This document shows, piece after piece, positions 1 to 8,698 of a stretch of 64,000 nucleotides of DNA; within the stretch, counting starts at the first letter, position 1, and every line of letters starts with the position of its first letter. The stretch is from Mycolicibacterium neoaurum VKM Ac-1815D (GTDB taxonomy: Bacteria; Actinomycetota; Actinomycetes; Mycobacteriales; Mycobacteriaceae): positions 3,224,001 through 3,288,000 of the forward strand of contig NC_023036.2 in assembly GCF_000317305.3 (NCBI RefSeq), written 5' to 3'. Under the pieces are notes generated by a model that saw only the letters and a program-made list of their open reading frames with translations, ran no database searches and had not been told where the DNA came from. Made by a program: the position numbers and the translations under genes.

Positions 1-1260
1 TCGCGCTTTGCGCGCTTTACTCGACCGAGAATCGCCGTCGGCCGCAACGACGAGATCGGGCCCCTTCTTGGTAACTGACTTGGCAACGAGCAACCCGTAC
101 TTTGTCGCCATTTGCTCCTGGGCCGACCTGTCGATACATTCACGGCCCAGACGCCCTTGCCCCGTAAAGCACACAGTCATCCCCGGCACGAGTTGAAGGT
201 GCTCGGCAGACGAACGAAACGGGTCTATTCGGCTCATCACCGCTTCGGCGTTGACTTGGAGGAGTGCAGCGGCTCGACACAGCTGGTCGTACTCCTCGTC
301 GGTGACGACCTGATCCTCGACCGCGGCGTCGATGAGTCCGTTGATGAATTCTCGGTGTGCCCGTGCGATAGCACGTTCATCAAGTCCCAGTTGTGTGGCG
401 ACGTCACTGAGCGCGCGCCGCTCGTCCGTAGTGAGCTTGAGGTCGGCCATCGCGCTATCCAGCAATTGCACATACGGCGCGACGTCCACGCTTGTGTGCA
501 CGCCACGGGCTAGTTCCGCCAGATACGGCGCTGGTGGCAACACATCGACGCGGCCTTCGCGGGCGTGAACTCGAAGGGGGGTCACGTTCAGCGGTCGCGC
601 TGCGGCCGGTGAGCATTCATCGCGGTATCGGTGTCGAGTCGCGAACAGCAAACGTGCGGTGGCTCGCGCGTCAGCGATGGCGCGATGCGCATCAGCAAGT
701 TCGATGCCGTGCTCTTTGCAGGCCTGACCGAGCTTGCAGCCCGTCGCCCGTAGGGTGTCCAGCGACAGACCCCAGTTGACATCGATGCCCGCAGTCAGCA
801 GTTCATTACCGACCATCCTGGTGTCGAATTGAACGTTGTGACCGGCTATTACGGCCCCGTGGAGCCTTGCAGCCACGTGCGGAGCCACGTCAGCGAAGGT
901 CGGTGCCAAATGGACCATGCTTGCCTCGATGCCGTGGATCCAAGTGGGACCGACATCACGGTGCGGTTGGACGAGCGTCTCAAATTCGTCGTGAATGCGC
1001 CCGTCGCAATCCAAGGTCAGAATGGCGATCTCGACGATCCGGTCGCTGTTGTAGACGCCGGTCGTCTCGACATCGATGACCGCAACGCGTCCGTCGCGAC
1101 CAATCAGATGCTCGATCCCCGCAGATAAGGAATCCTCTGACTCTCGCTCGCGGTGGTCACGATTCGTGGTCGCAGTCTGCCCCGTCCACTGTTGCCCATC
1201 CCACCAACGAAGATCTGCCTGATTCCAGGGATCGTCATACCAGCCAGCACTAACCCCCAT
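1..1260 (-). CDS. DUF2510 / DnaQ-like 3'-5' exonuclease / BRCT-like protein (3' end off the window)
   Basis: Reading leftward from an ATG at 1260 gives 420 codons open to the window edge, so the C-terminus is missing. Residues about 5-33 form a DUF2510 motif (GWYDDPW ... RWWDGQQWT). Residues about 55-215 form a DEDDh exonuclease domain: VIDVETTG (metal-binding D and E), AGHNVQFD (Exo II) and HRAIADARAT (Exo III H and D). The middle is helical. The last 60 or so residues (GMTVCFTGQGRLGR onward) resemble a BRCT domain. The start has a strong purine-rich Shine-Dalgarno run, GAGGGGGAGGGG, just upstream. Seen: the motifs. Known: DEDDh proteins degrade single-stranded ends in proofreading or repair. 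Inferred: a stand-alone repair or processing nuclease rather than the replicative epsilon subunit, because of the extra domains. Confidence 0.85.
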   Translation of the reverse strand, partial: MGVSAGWYDDPWNQADLRWWDGQQWTGQTATTNRDHRERESEDSLSAGIEHLIGRDGRVAVIDVETTGVYNSDRIVEIAILTLDCDGRIHDEFETLVQPHRDVGPTWIHGIEASMVHLAPTFADVAPHVAARLHGAVIAGHNVQFDTRMVGNELLTAGIDVNWGLSLDTLRATGCKLGQACKEHGIELADAHRAIADARATARLLFATRHRYRDECSPAAARPLNVTPLRVHAREGRVDVLPPAPYLAELARGVHTSVDVAPYVQLLDSAMADLKLTTDERRALSDVATQLGLDERAIARAHREFINGLIDAAVEDQVVTDEEYDQLCRAAALLQVNAEAVMSRIDPFRSSAEHLQLVPGMTVCFTGQGRLGRECIDRSAQEQMATKYGLLVAKSVTKKGPDLVVAADGDSRSSKARKAR

Positions 1261-1392
1261 GGGTCCCCTCCCCCTCGCGTCGCCCCTGAAGCGTTGCTCA
1301 AACTACAACATCGCGCTAACGCACACGTCAATAATGGGCGAGTTCGGAAGTAGCGCTGGGACCGCTGACAGACTGTTGTTTGCCTCCGATCA

Positions 1393-1409
1393 AACTGGTC
1401 TGACCACTT
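1393..1409. promoter_or_regulatory. FadR-like operator upstream of the GntR gene
   Basis: AACTGGTCTGACCACTT contains the palindrome TGGTCNGACCA and closely resembles the E. coli FadR operator (AGCTGGTCCGACNTGTT). It ends 33 bases before the GntR/FadR-family start at 1443, so autoregulation is the simple reading. The similarity is by eye and the binding protein is inferred. Confidence 0.5.
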
Positions 1410-1442
1410 GACCTCTTACCGCCACCCTGCCATTGTTCAGGC

Positions 1443-2165
1443 ATGGCCCTGCAACCCGTGCCCCGCCGCTCGGTCCCCGATGACGTCGTCGAGCAGATCG
1501 TCGACGAGGTGCTCAGCGGCGCCATGCAACCCGGCGACCACCTGCCCAGCGAGCGCCGACTGGCCGAGGTACTCGGCGTATCCCGACCCGCCGTGCGCGA
1601 AGCGCTCAAAAGGCTGAGCTCGATCGGCCTGGTCGAGATCCGTCAGGGCGACACCACCACGGTGCGCGATTTCCGCAGGCATGCCGGACTGGATCTGCTT
1701 CCCCGGTTGCTACTGCGGGCCGGCGAACTCGACACCGCAGTGGTGCGTTCCATCCTGGAAACCCGTCTGCACAACGGCCCGAAAGTCGCCGAACTGGCCG
1801 CACGGCGCCACGGCGCCGAACTACCCGGCCTGCTCGAGGCCGCCGTCGAGGCGTTGCGCACCGAAACCGATCCGGTGAAACTGCAGCGCCACGCACTCGG
1901 TTTCTGGGATCACCTTGTCGACCATGCCAATTCGATCGCATTCCGGCTGATGTACAACACTCTGCGCGCCGCCTACGAGCCCGCCCTTCCCGCACTGGCC
2001 GCGATGATGGCCGCCGAGGTCGGCCGGCCGGAGGCGTATCAGGCCATCGCGGACGCCGTCATCGCCGGCGATGCCGACACGGCCACCGCCGCGGCCCGCG
2101 CGCTGCTGGAACCCGCCACCACGGCGCTGTCCGCCGCGTTGACCGAACTCGAGGAGGCCCGATGA
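1443..2165 (+). CDS. GntR-family (FadR subfamily) transcriptional regulator
   Basis: 240 residues. The N-terminal winged helix-turn-helix (about 8-75) has the GntR signature [22 protein letters not shown]. The rest is an all-helical ligand-binding domain of the FadR/FCD type. These proteins bind acyl-CoAs or organic acids and release DNA. The stop codon overlaps the start of the next gene (ATGA at 2162-2165), so the two are translationally coupled. The FadR-like palindrome at 1393-1409 is the likely operator. The effector is probably an acyl-CoA or related carboxylate, inferred from the subfamily and operator only. Confidence 0.85.
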   Translation: MALQPVPRRSVPDDVVEQIVDEVLSGAMQPGDHLPSERRLAEVLGVSRPAVREALKRLSSIGLVEIRQGDTTTVRDFRRHAGLDLLPRLLLRAGELDTAVVRSILETRLHNGPKVAELAARRHGAELPGLLEAAVEALRTETDPVKLQRHALGFWDHLVDHANSIAFRLMYNTLRAAYEPALPALAAMMAAEVGRPEAYQAIADAVIAGDADTATAAARALLEPATTALSAALTELEEAR

Positions 2166-2809
2166 ACAGCCGCGGCGGGATGACATTGCACGACGCGGCA
2201 CGGGAATTCCGGCGCCACCCCACCCCGTGGATGTTGGGCGCGACACTCGTCGGCGCCACCGCAGCCCGCATCCATACCGGCGACTGGCAACTGACCGACG
2301 CGCTGGTGCCCGCTGTGATGCTCGCGGCGTTTCCGTTCGCCGAATGGCTGATCCACGTACTGATCCTGCACTGGCGTCCACGCCGAATCGCCGGTATCCG
2401 GCTGGATCCCCTGTTGTCGCGCAAGCACCGCGAACACCACGTCGAACCACGTGACCTGCCATTGGTGTTCATCCCCTGGCGGTCATTGCTCCGGGTGTTG
2501 CCGCTGGCCGTCGCGATCGCGACGCTGGCCTTTCCCAGTCTGGGCCGTGGTCTGACGTTCCTGACGATCCTGGCCGCGCTCGGTTTGGGCTACGAATGGT
2601 GCCACTATCTGATCCACACCGACTACAAACCGAAAACCGCGGTGTACCGTGCGATCTGGCGTAACCACCGCCGGCATCATTTCAAGAACGAGCACTACTG
2701 GTTCACCGTGACCAGCAGCGGGACCGCCGACCGCGTGCTGCGGACCTACCCGGATCCGGCGGTCGTCGACACCTCACCGACCGCGCGCAACCTGCACGCC
2801 GACGTCTGA
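2162..2809 (+). CDS. Fatty-acid hydroxylase / sterol desaturase family membrane protein
   Basis: 215 residues with about four hydrophobic segments and the histidine clusters of the di-iron membrane hydroxylase/desaturase superfamily: HVLILH (about 62-67), HREHH (about 83-87), HYLIH and HRRHH (about 150-172). The clusters ligate a non-haem di-iron centre that inserts oxygen into a lipid or carotenoid chain. The substrate cannot be told from sequence. It overlaps the preceding FadR-type regulator by four bases, so that regulator likely controls it, which favours a fatty-acyl substrate. Confidence 0.75.
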   Translation: MNSRGGMTLHDAAREFRRHPTPWMLGATLVGATAARIHTGDWQLTDALVPAVMLAAFPFAEWLIHVLILHWRPRRIAGIRLDPLLSRKHREHHVEPRDLPLVFIPWRSLLRVLPLAVAIATLAFPSLGRGLTFLTILAALGLGYEWCHYLIHTDYKPKTAVYRAIWRNHRRHHFKNEHYWFTVTSSGTADRVLRTYPDPAVVDTSPTARNLHADV

Positions 2810-2822
2810 TGAGGGCGAAAAC

Positions 2823-3569
2823 TCAGGCCTGCACCACAATCGGGTCGCCGATGCTCACATTGTTGTAGTACCAGTCGGCATTGTCCGGGCTGAGGTTGAT
2901 GCAGCCGTGGCTGACGTTGGCGTAGCCCTGCGAGCCCACCGACCACGGCGCACCGTGCACGTAAACCCCGCCCCAGGTGACACGCACCGCGTCGTACACC
3001 GTCAACTTGTAACCCTCGGGATCATCGAGCGGGATGCCGATCGTGCGCGAGTCCATGACCACCACGCTCTGCTTCTCCAGCGCGGTGAATTCGCCGATGG
3101 GCGTGGCGTGTCCGGGCTTGCCCATCGATGCGGGCATCTCCCGGGCGACCTCGCCGTCGATGCTGACGGTGAAGGTGTGTGCGTCGATATCGGCGACACC
3201 GCGCACCAGAGCGCCGGTCTGGAAGCTCGATTTCAGACCTACTGCCTCGACGGTGATGGTGGAATGCGCCGGCCAGTACTCGGCCGGGGTGAACCGTACG
3301 GTGGCATCGTCGAGCCACTCGAACTCACCGCCCGGCACCGTCGGGGCAGAGAAGGTGATGCCCCGTTCGGCGGCATCGCGGTCGAGAACCGGAGCGCCGA
3401 AGGACACGGTGACCGGATAAGCGACACCGACGACCTCACCGGCCGCAGGCGACACGGCCACGGCCGACACCGGCACGCTCACCGCGGCCACGCCGGTGGT
3501 CGTGGACGCGCCAAGTGACAGCGCGGTGACACCGACGATGGCCACCATGTATCGAATAGCTTTTCGCAA
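2823..3569 (-). CDS. ldtA: L,D-transpeptidase, LdtMt1 type
   Basis: 248 residues from a TTG start chosen because GGAGG lies nine bases upstream (complement 3579-3583). The first hydrophobic segment (about 8-30) is a signal peptide or anchor. An Ig-like domain follows, then a YkuD catalytic domain with H in YVHGAPW and Cys223 in SHGCINLSPDNA. The length and many matching stretches (VMDSRTIGIPL, YANVSHGCINLSPDNA) fit M. tuberculosis LdtMt1 (Rv0116c). The enzyme makes 3-3 cross-links in periplasmic peptidoglycan and is the target of carbapenems. It lies downstream of the DUF7159 gene on the same strand with a 118-base gap, so it probably has its own promoter. Confidence 0.9.
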   Translation of the reverse strand: MRKAIRYMVAIVGVTALSLGASTTTGVAAVSVPVSAVAVSPAAGEVVGVAYPVTVSFGAPVLDRDAAERGITFSAPTVPGGEFEWLDDATVRFTPAEYWPAHSTITVEAVGLKSSFQTGALVRGVADIDAHTFTVSIDGEVAREMPASMGKPGHATPIGEFTALEKQSVVVMDSRTIGIPLDDPEGYKLTVYDAVRVTWGGVYVHGAPWSVGSQGYANVSHGCINLSPDNADWYYNNVSIGDPIVVQA

Positions 3570-3687
3570 CGTGCCGAACCTCCCATGAACTCCGGACACT
3601 CCGGACCCGACCTGACCGCTCACCTGCTTGTCGCACCGAGTCCGGTAAATGTTAGCCAGCCGCAGACCAGCGCGGCGCCCGAAAGGC

Positions 3688-4980
3688 CTAGCCTTGCGGC
3701 GGACTGACGATGATCTGGCCCGGAGGGCCCTGGTCGGGACCGCCGAGGCGCAGCCGATCCCTGATCCGCTGCAGGAACGGCTTCTTCGGCTGCTCGAACA
3801 CCTGGGGCGGCGTCGCGACCGGCGGGACCGGCGGCGGTAGCACGGCCGGCGGTGCATCGACGACCGGCGGTGCGGGCGCCAGCGCCGGATCGGGCATCGC
3901 CGCCTCGACCGGCGCGGGGTCGTAGCCTGCGCTCACCTCGGGCGCGGGTGCCTCGGGAAGCACCGGCTCGACCGGTGCCTGCGGCAGCGGCGCGAACTCG
4001 ACCGGGGGCGCCAGCGCGTCGGAGAGCGAGGACCGCTCCCCCGCGGCCGGCTCGGCGAGCGGTGCCGCGGGCGGGGCCGGACGTGGAGCAACACGCGCGG
4101 CGGGCTCATCCTGGACGACCACGGCAGCGGGCTCGGGGGCAGCGGACTCCCGCGCCGGCGACAGTTGCACCGCCACCGCCACCGATGCCGAAATCACGAA
4201 CGTGAGTACGCCGGCAACCAGCGCTCCGGCGATGAGACGCGTCGCGTTGTTGCCGGCCGGCGGGGCGGCGTGCCGACCCGCCGCGGCGGGGGCAGGCAAC
4301 TCCAGGCTGAACGGCAGACCTGAGCTGTGCGTGGAGGCCAGCGCGGCACCGCGGGCCAACGCCAGGGGCGCCTCCGCGGGAGCGAACACCGGCACCGAGA
4401 GCGCCTCTTCCAGCTGCGGCAGGACGGTGTCGAAGCCACCGGCAGAACCGACGACGACCAGTGCCTCCGGCTGCCAGTCGGCGCGAGTGAACACGGTGCT
4501 CAGCCAGCCGATCAGGCTCTCATCGCTGTCGATGCCGTGATTGATCGCCGTATGTATCGCGCCGTCGTCGGTATGGACGATCAGGGCAATGGCGGTGTCC
4601 GGTTCGATGACGCACACCGCGCTGGTCCGGTATCCGATGACATCGGCCATTCCGCGGGCGAGCGCCTCGGTGGCTTCCGGCAGGCGGATCGGGACGACAT
4701 TGCCGAAACCCGACCGATTCAACGAGTCCATCAGGGCGGTCGCCTCGGCGTCGGCGTTCTCACTCCAGGTGACACCGATCGATTTGAGGCGCTGCCCCCG
4801 TGCGGCGGCAATGGCCCCGACCGCCGCGGTCGCCTGTTCGGTTGCCGAACGGGCGTCCGATCCATCGACGCGGACCTCGAAGGAATCCCTAGCGGCCGCG
4901 CCCTCCGGGGCCCCGTCACCATCGACGACGACCACGCCGAGCGACGTAGGCGTCATCGACAAACCGAGCACCGCGTCCAC
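3688..4980 (-). CDS. DUF7159-type mycobacterial membrane protein with a proline-rich tail
   Basis: 430 residues from a GTG start; a 20-residue longer form from an ATG at 5040 is possible. The shorter start is preferred because family members begin close to the VDAVLGLSMTPTSLGVV motif and AAGGGG precedes it. Residues 1-220 form a nucleotide-fold-like domain with ROK/hexokinase-like strands (VGSAGGFDTVLPQLEEAL). One transmembrane segment (about 245-268, LIAGALVAGVLTFVISAS) follows, then a long Pro/Ala-rich tail of about 160 residues, presumably across the wall. The function is unknown. It is restricted to mycolate-making actinobacteria as far as I know. Confidence 0.75.
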   Translation of the reverse strand: MDAVLGLSMTPTSLGVVVVDGDGAPEGAAARDSFEVRVDGSDARSATEQATAAVGAIAAARGQRLKSIGVTWSENADAEATALMDSLNRSGFGNVVPIRLPEATEALARGMADVIGYRTSAVCVIEPDTAIALIVHTDDGAIHTAINHGIDSDESLIGWLSTVFTRADWQPEALVVVGSAGGFDTVLPQLEEALSVPVFAPAEAPLALARGAALASTHSSGLPFSLELPAPAAAGRHAAPPAGNNATRLIAGALVAGVLTFVISASVAVAVQLSPARESAAPEPAAVVVQDEPAARVAPRPAPPAAPLAEPAAGERSSLSDALAPPVEFAPLPQAPVEPVLPEAPAPEVSAGYDPAPVEAAMPDPALAPAPPVVDAPPAVLPPPVPPVATPPQVFEQPKKPFLQRIRDRLRLGGPDQGPPGQIIVSPPQG

Positions 4981-5248
4981 ATGAACCCCTTCGGACCACC
5001 CGGCTGCAGGCACGCGACCGGGTCGAGACGATTCGGTCACCGCCCCGTTATCCGGCCGACCTTACCCGGGCGGGCGGCCCGGAGCCCAGTCAGCGCGCCA
5101 TCACCGGCGGCCACACATTTGCCAGTGCGGACATATATCGACGTCCAGGCCGCAGACATATTCGCCGAATCGTCATCGCACGCACCCCGAGAAAGTGACA
5201 TCGCCACAATGCGACACGTGGTCGCGAGGCGTGGCAGGGTGGTGTCCC

Positions 5249-6727
5249 ATGACTGGGGCGGAACACACGGCAACCGGCAGCGGCGACGCACGAGCAACTC
5301 GCACGGTCTTCGGCCACCCGATCGGCCTGACCAACCTGTTCGGCGTGGAACTGTGGGAACGATTCTCGTTCTACGGGATGCTCACGATCCTGGGGTACTA
5401 CCTGTATTACTCGGTGACCGACGGTGGCCTGGAGATGGCCAAGGCCACCGCGACAGGCATCGTCGGGGCCTACGGCGGCCTGGTCTACCTGTCGACGGTG
5501 CTCGGCGGATGGCTGGCCGATCGGGTCCTGGGCATGGAACGCACGGTGTTCTACGGCGGCGTCGTGGTGATGGCCGGGCACATCGCCCTGGCACTGCTCC
5601 CGGGTATCACCGGGGTGGCGGTCGGCCTGGTGCTGGTAGCGCTCGGATCCGGCGCGCTGAAGGCCAACGCCTCCTCGCTGCTCGGCACGCTGTACGACAA
5701 GGGTGATGCCCGCGCCGACGGCGGGTTCACGCTGTTCTATCTGGGCATCAACCTCGGCGCCTTCATCGGCCCGTTGCTGACCGGTCTGCTCCAGACCCGG
5801 GTGGGCTTCCACTACGGTTTCGGCGCGGCCGCCATCGGCATGGCCATCGGGCTCACCCAGTACGTCGTGTTCCGGCGCAACCTCGGCACGCATGGCCGCG
5901 AGGTCCCCAACCCGCTGCCGCGCAGCGGGATCCTGCCCGCAGTGGCCGCCGGTGTCGGGGGGCTGGTCGTCGTGGTGATCGCGTTCTGGACCGGTCTGGT
6001 GACGCTGGCCATCCTGTCTCAGGTCACCACCGGCGTGATTGTCCTGGCCTCCATCGCCTACTTCGCGGTGCTGTTGCGCAGCCCGAAGGTCAGCGGCCTG
6101 GAACGGACCAGGGTGCGGGCGTTCATTCCGCTGTTCATCGCCAACGCGGTGTTCTGGTCGCTGTTCCAACAGATATTCACCGTGCTGGCGGTGTACTCCG
6201 ACGAACGGATGAACTGGTCGATCTTCGGGTGGACCGCCCCGTCGAGCTGGATCGGGTCGATCGAGCCGGTGTGGATCATCCTGCTGTCACCGCTTTTCGC
6301 GATCATGTGGACTCGGCTGGGCAACCGCGCGCCGACCACCCCGCAGAAGTTCGCCTACGGAGTCATCGGAATGGGCGCGGCGTTCCTGCTGTTCCTGCCG
6401 TTCGCCGGCACGACCGGCAAGGCCGTGCCGGCACTGCTGGTGATGGGCATCATGGCAGTTTTCGCGGTATCGGAGCTGCTGCTGTCCCCAATCGGCCTGG
6501 CCGTGACCACCCAGCTCGCGCCCGAGGCGTTCCGGGCGCAGATGATGGCGCTGTACTTCTTCTCCGTGGGATTGGGCACGGCCATGTCGGGCGTGCTGTC
6601 CGGGTACTACGACCCCGCCAGCGAGTTCGCATACTTCGGGATCCTCGGTGCGGTCGCGATTGCCGCCGGTGCCGTGGTGCTGGGGCTGGCGGGGCGGATC
6701 AGCCGGCTCATGGAGGGTGTGCACTAA
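5249..6727 (+). CDS. POT/PTR-family proton-dependent oligopeptide transporter
   Basis: 492 residues, about 14 transmembrane segments. The first helix has the family signature ExxERFxFYG (ELWERFSFYGM), which couples protons to di/tripeptide uptake. A second POT signature region is near ALGSGALKANASSLLG. The start was set at the ATG at 5249, preceded by AGGGTGG, rather than upstream codons with no ribosome site. It stands alone, divergent from the DUF7159 gene across 268 bases in which I see no clear operator. Confidence 0.87.
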   Translation: MTGAEHTATGSGDARATRTVFGHPIGLTNLFGVELWERFSFYGMLTILGYYLYYSVTDGGLEMAKATATGIVGAYGGLVYLSTVLGGWLADRVLGMERTVFYGGVVVMAGHIALALLPGITGVAVGLVLVALGSGALKANASSLLGTLYDKGDARADGGFTLFYLGINLGAFIGPLLTGLLQTRVGFHYGFGAAAIGMAIGLTQYVVFRRNLGTHGREVPNPLPRSGILPAVAAGVGGLVVVVIAFWTGLVTLAILSQVTTGVIVLASIAYFAVLLRSPKVSGLERTRVRAFIPLFIANAVFWSLFQQIFTVLAVYSDERMNWSIFGWTAPSSWIGSIEPVWIILLSPLFAIMWTRLGNRAPTTPQKFAYGVIGMGAAFLLFLPFAGTTGKAVPALLVMGIMAVFAVSELLLSPIGLAVTTQLAPEAFRAQMMALYFFSVGLGTAMSGVLSGYYDPASEFAYFGILGAVAIAAGAVVLGLAGRISRLMEGVH

Positions 6728-6980
6728 CAGCTGCCCCAGCGTTCCCAAATTGACGCCGTAGCAACATCTCTGACCAACGCGACGTGGTAAGACGCCGTGT
6801 TTGGCAACGCCGATCGGCGGGTAGATCGAAGGCGTCCGTTATCCCGGCTTGACCGGATCAGCGTCGACTCGTGACTCGCCGATCCCGCCGAACCAGGGTT
6901 CGGCAGCGCAGAATTCGAACTGCGACAAGCTCGCACGTCTGCATGACACCGAGGTCAGGTCGACGAAGGAGATGGATCAG

Positions 6981-7202
6981 ATGAACGTCTTACTGTTGGA
7001 AGACCGCCTCACCGCATCGACCGGAAGCGGGGTGGCCTACGTGTACAACCGCGGTGTGGGCAATTCCACCGCCGGCTGCTCGTGCGGCTGGATCGGCCGG
7101 CGCCGGCTGTTGAAGGCCGCCGCCGAACAGGATGCCTGGTCGCACTGCGCCCATCTGGGTTGCGGAGTGTCAGTCCCGTTGGTCTTCCCCGATCGCGGCT
7201 GA
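6981..7202 (+). CDS. Small cysteine-containing conserved hypothetical protein
   Basis: 73 residues. The ATG at 6981 is selected because AAGGAG lies nine bases upstream (6965-6970). It carries CSCGW (about 33-37) and two further Cys near HCAHLGCG, a spacing that could bind zinc but matches no motif I can name. There are no membrane segments. The 253 bases before it show no gene. Its last 33 bases overlap the 3' end of the convergent threonine dehydratase. Function unknown. Confidence 0.6.
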   Translation: MNVLLLEDRLTASTGSGVAYVYNRGVGNSTAGCSCGWIGRRRLLKAAAEQDAWSHCAHLGCGVSVPLVFPDRG

Positions 7203-8153
7203 CGCGGTCAGGATCTCCGACAGCAACGCCGGCTCGATATTGCCGCCGGAGACGATCACCGCGGTTGGACCCGGCGGCATCACGTGCCGCCGGTAGGCGG
7301 CCAGCGCGACGGCTCCGCTCGGCTCGGCGACCAGCCGAGCCTTGAACGCCAATTCCGCTACCGCAGAACGGATATCGTCTTCAGACACGGTGAGAACATC
7401 GCTCAGCACGTGCTGCAGGTGGGCGAACGTCAACTCCGAGGGCTGCGAACGGAGACCGTCGGCGATCGTCCGATTGCGATCCTCGATCGGCATGTCGACC
7501 CGGGTGCCCCGACGTAGGCCGGCCGCGGTATCGGCGGCCAACTCCGGCTCCACGCCGAAGATCTGGGCATTCGGGCACAGTGCGCGGATCGCCGTTCCGA
7601 TGCCCGATGCCAATCCACCACCGCTGACCGGAATCACCACATTGGCGATATCCGGGTAGTCCTCGGCGATCTCCAGGCCGATGGTGCCCTGTCCGGCAAT
7701 CACATCCGGGTGATCGAAGGGTGGGATCAGCGATCCGCCGGTCTGTTCGACGAGCTCGGCGGCCACCGCCTCGCGCCGGCCCATACCGCACAGCACCACC
7801 TCGGCACCGTGCGCGCGGGTCCGCTCGATCTTGATACGTGGGGTCTCCTCCGGCATGACGATATGTGCTCGCAGTCCGAATCGTGCTGCGGCATAGGCGA
7901 CGGCCTGAGCATGGTTACCGCTGGAGTACGCGACAACGCCGCGGCGCTTCTCGTCGGCGTCGAGCCGTCCGATCGCGTTGAGCGCGCCGCGCACCTTGAA
8001 CGCACCGATCGCCTGCAGACTCTCCGGCTTCAGCCAGAGGGGACGCTGCGGATCACCCCACTCGGCCGCCAGCAGCGGAGTGCGCACCACGGAACCATCC
8101 AGGCGTCGGGCGGCGGACCGGATATCGTCGATGCTGATCAGGGTGGGAGGCAC
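7170..8153 (-). CDS. PLP-dependent threonine/serine dehydratase, short form
   Basis: 327 residues from a GTG start at 8153; the open frame continues upstream but that part reads as non-coding and would overlap the divergent thioesterase gene. The fold-type II PLP site is complete: the Schiff-base lysine in GAFKVRGALNAI (about 50-60) and the phosphate loop SGGGLASG (about 178-185). There is no C-terminal ACT-like domain, so it resembles catabolic TdcB-type or serine racemase-like enzymes rather than feedback-regulated biosynthetic IlvA. It deaminates L-threonine/L-serine to 2-oxo acid and ammonia. Confidence 0.8.
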   Translation of the reverse strand: MPPTLISIDDIRSAARRLDGSVVRTPLLAAEWGDPQRPLWLKPESLQAIGAFKVRGALNAIGRLDADEKRRGVVAYSSGNHAQAVAYAAARFGLRAHIVMPEETPRIKIERTRAHGAEVVLCGMGRREAVAAELVEQTGGSLIPPFDHPDVIAGQGTIGLEIAEDYPDIANVVIPVSGGGLASGIGTAIRALCPNAQIFGVEPELAADTAAGLRRGTRVDMPIEDRNRTIADGLRSQPSELTFAHLQHVLSDVLTVSEDDIRSAVAELAFKARLVAEPSGAVALAAYRRHVMPPGPTAVIVSGGNIEPALLSEILTASAAIGEDQRD

Positions 8154-8195
8154 CCCCTGATCGTAACGAGCACGTGATGGGGCAAGGTGTGCTCC

Positions 8196-8633
8196 GTGAG
8201 TCCGGTCGACGATGCACGGTTCGCGCTGTCGGTGGTCCCCCGGTACGCCGAGGTCGACCAGCAGTCGGTGGTGTTCCACGCCCACTACCTGACCTGGTTC
8301 GACGAGGCCTGGACCGCGTATCTGGACCATCGGTCGCTGCGTTATCCCGACCTGATCGTCGCCGGTGTCGACTTCCAGGTGGTGCGCAGCGAGATCGACT
8401 ACCGCGCGCCCGTGCGCTGGCGCGACACCGTCCGGGTGGTCGTGGCCTGCGAGTCGGTGGGGACCACCAGTTTCACCGTCACCTTCGACGTGCTGCGCAC
8501 CGATGGCGACGGCATCGAACGGACGGCAGTCCGCGGCCGCAACGTCTACGTGACGGTATCCACCGGCGATTGGGCGAAACGGCCGGTGCCCGACGAACTC
8601 CGCCGCATTTTCGGTGACTCGGCCCCAGGCTGA
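8196..8633 (+). CDS. 4HBT-type acyl-CoA thioesterase
   Basis: 145 residues from a GTG at 8196, eight bases after AAGG; a GTG three codons earlier is an alternative. The hot-dog fold signature YAEVDQQSVVFHAHYLTWFDEA contains the Asp and aromatic/His positions of the 4-hydroxybenzoyl-CoA thioesterase family. It hydrolyses a thioester of unknown acyl group. It starts 42 bases from the divergent dehydratase gene and is followed by cyp124 after a 65-base gap. Confidence 0.75.
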   Translation: MSPVDDARFALSVVPRYAEVDQQSVVFHAHYLTWFDEAWTAYLDHRSLRYPDLIVAGVDFQVVRSEIDYRAPVRWRDTVRVVVACESVGTTSFTVTFDVLRTDGDGIERTAVRGRNVYVTVSTGDWAKRPVPDELRRIFGDSAPG

Positions 8634-8698
8634 CGCCCGGGCAGCGCTTGGCCGCGATTCCGGCGTGCGCCGACGCCCACGAACCTATGCTGAGGTCC

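Noticed and set aside
6728..6980. Possible tRNA or small RNA gene in the 253-base gap
   Set aside because: No cloverleaf, anticodon stem or CCA-like end could be drawn, and no terminator was seen.
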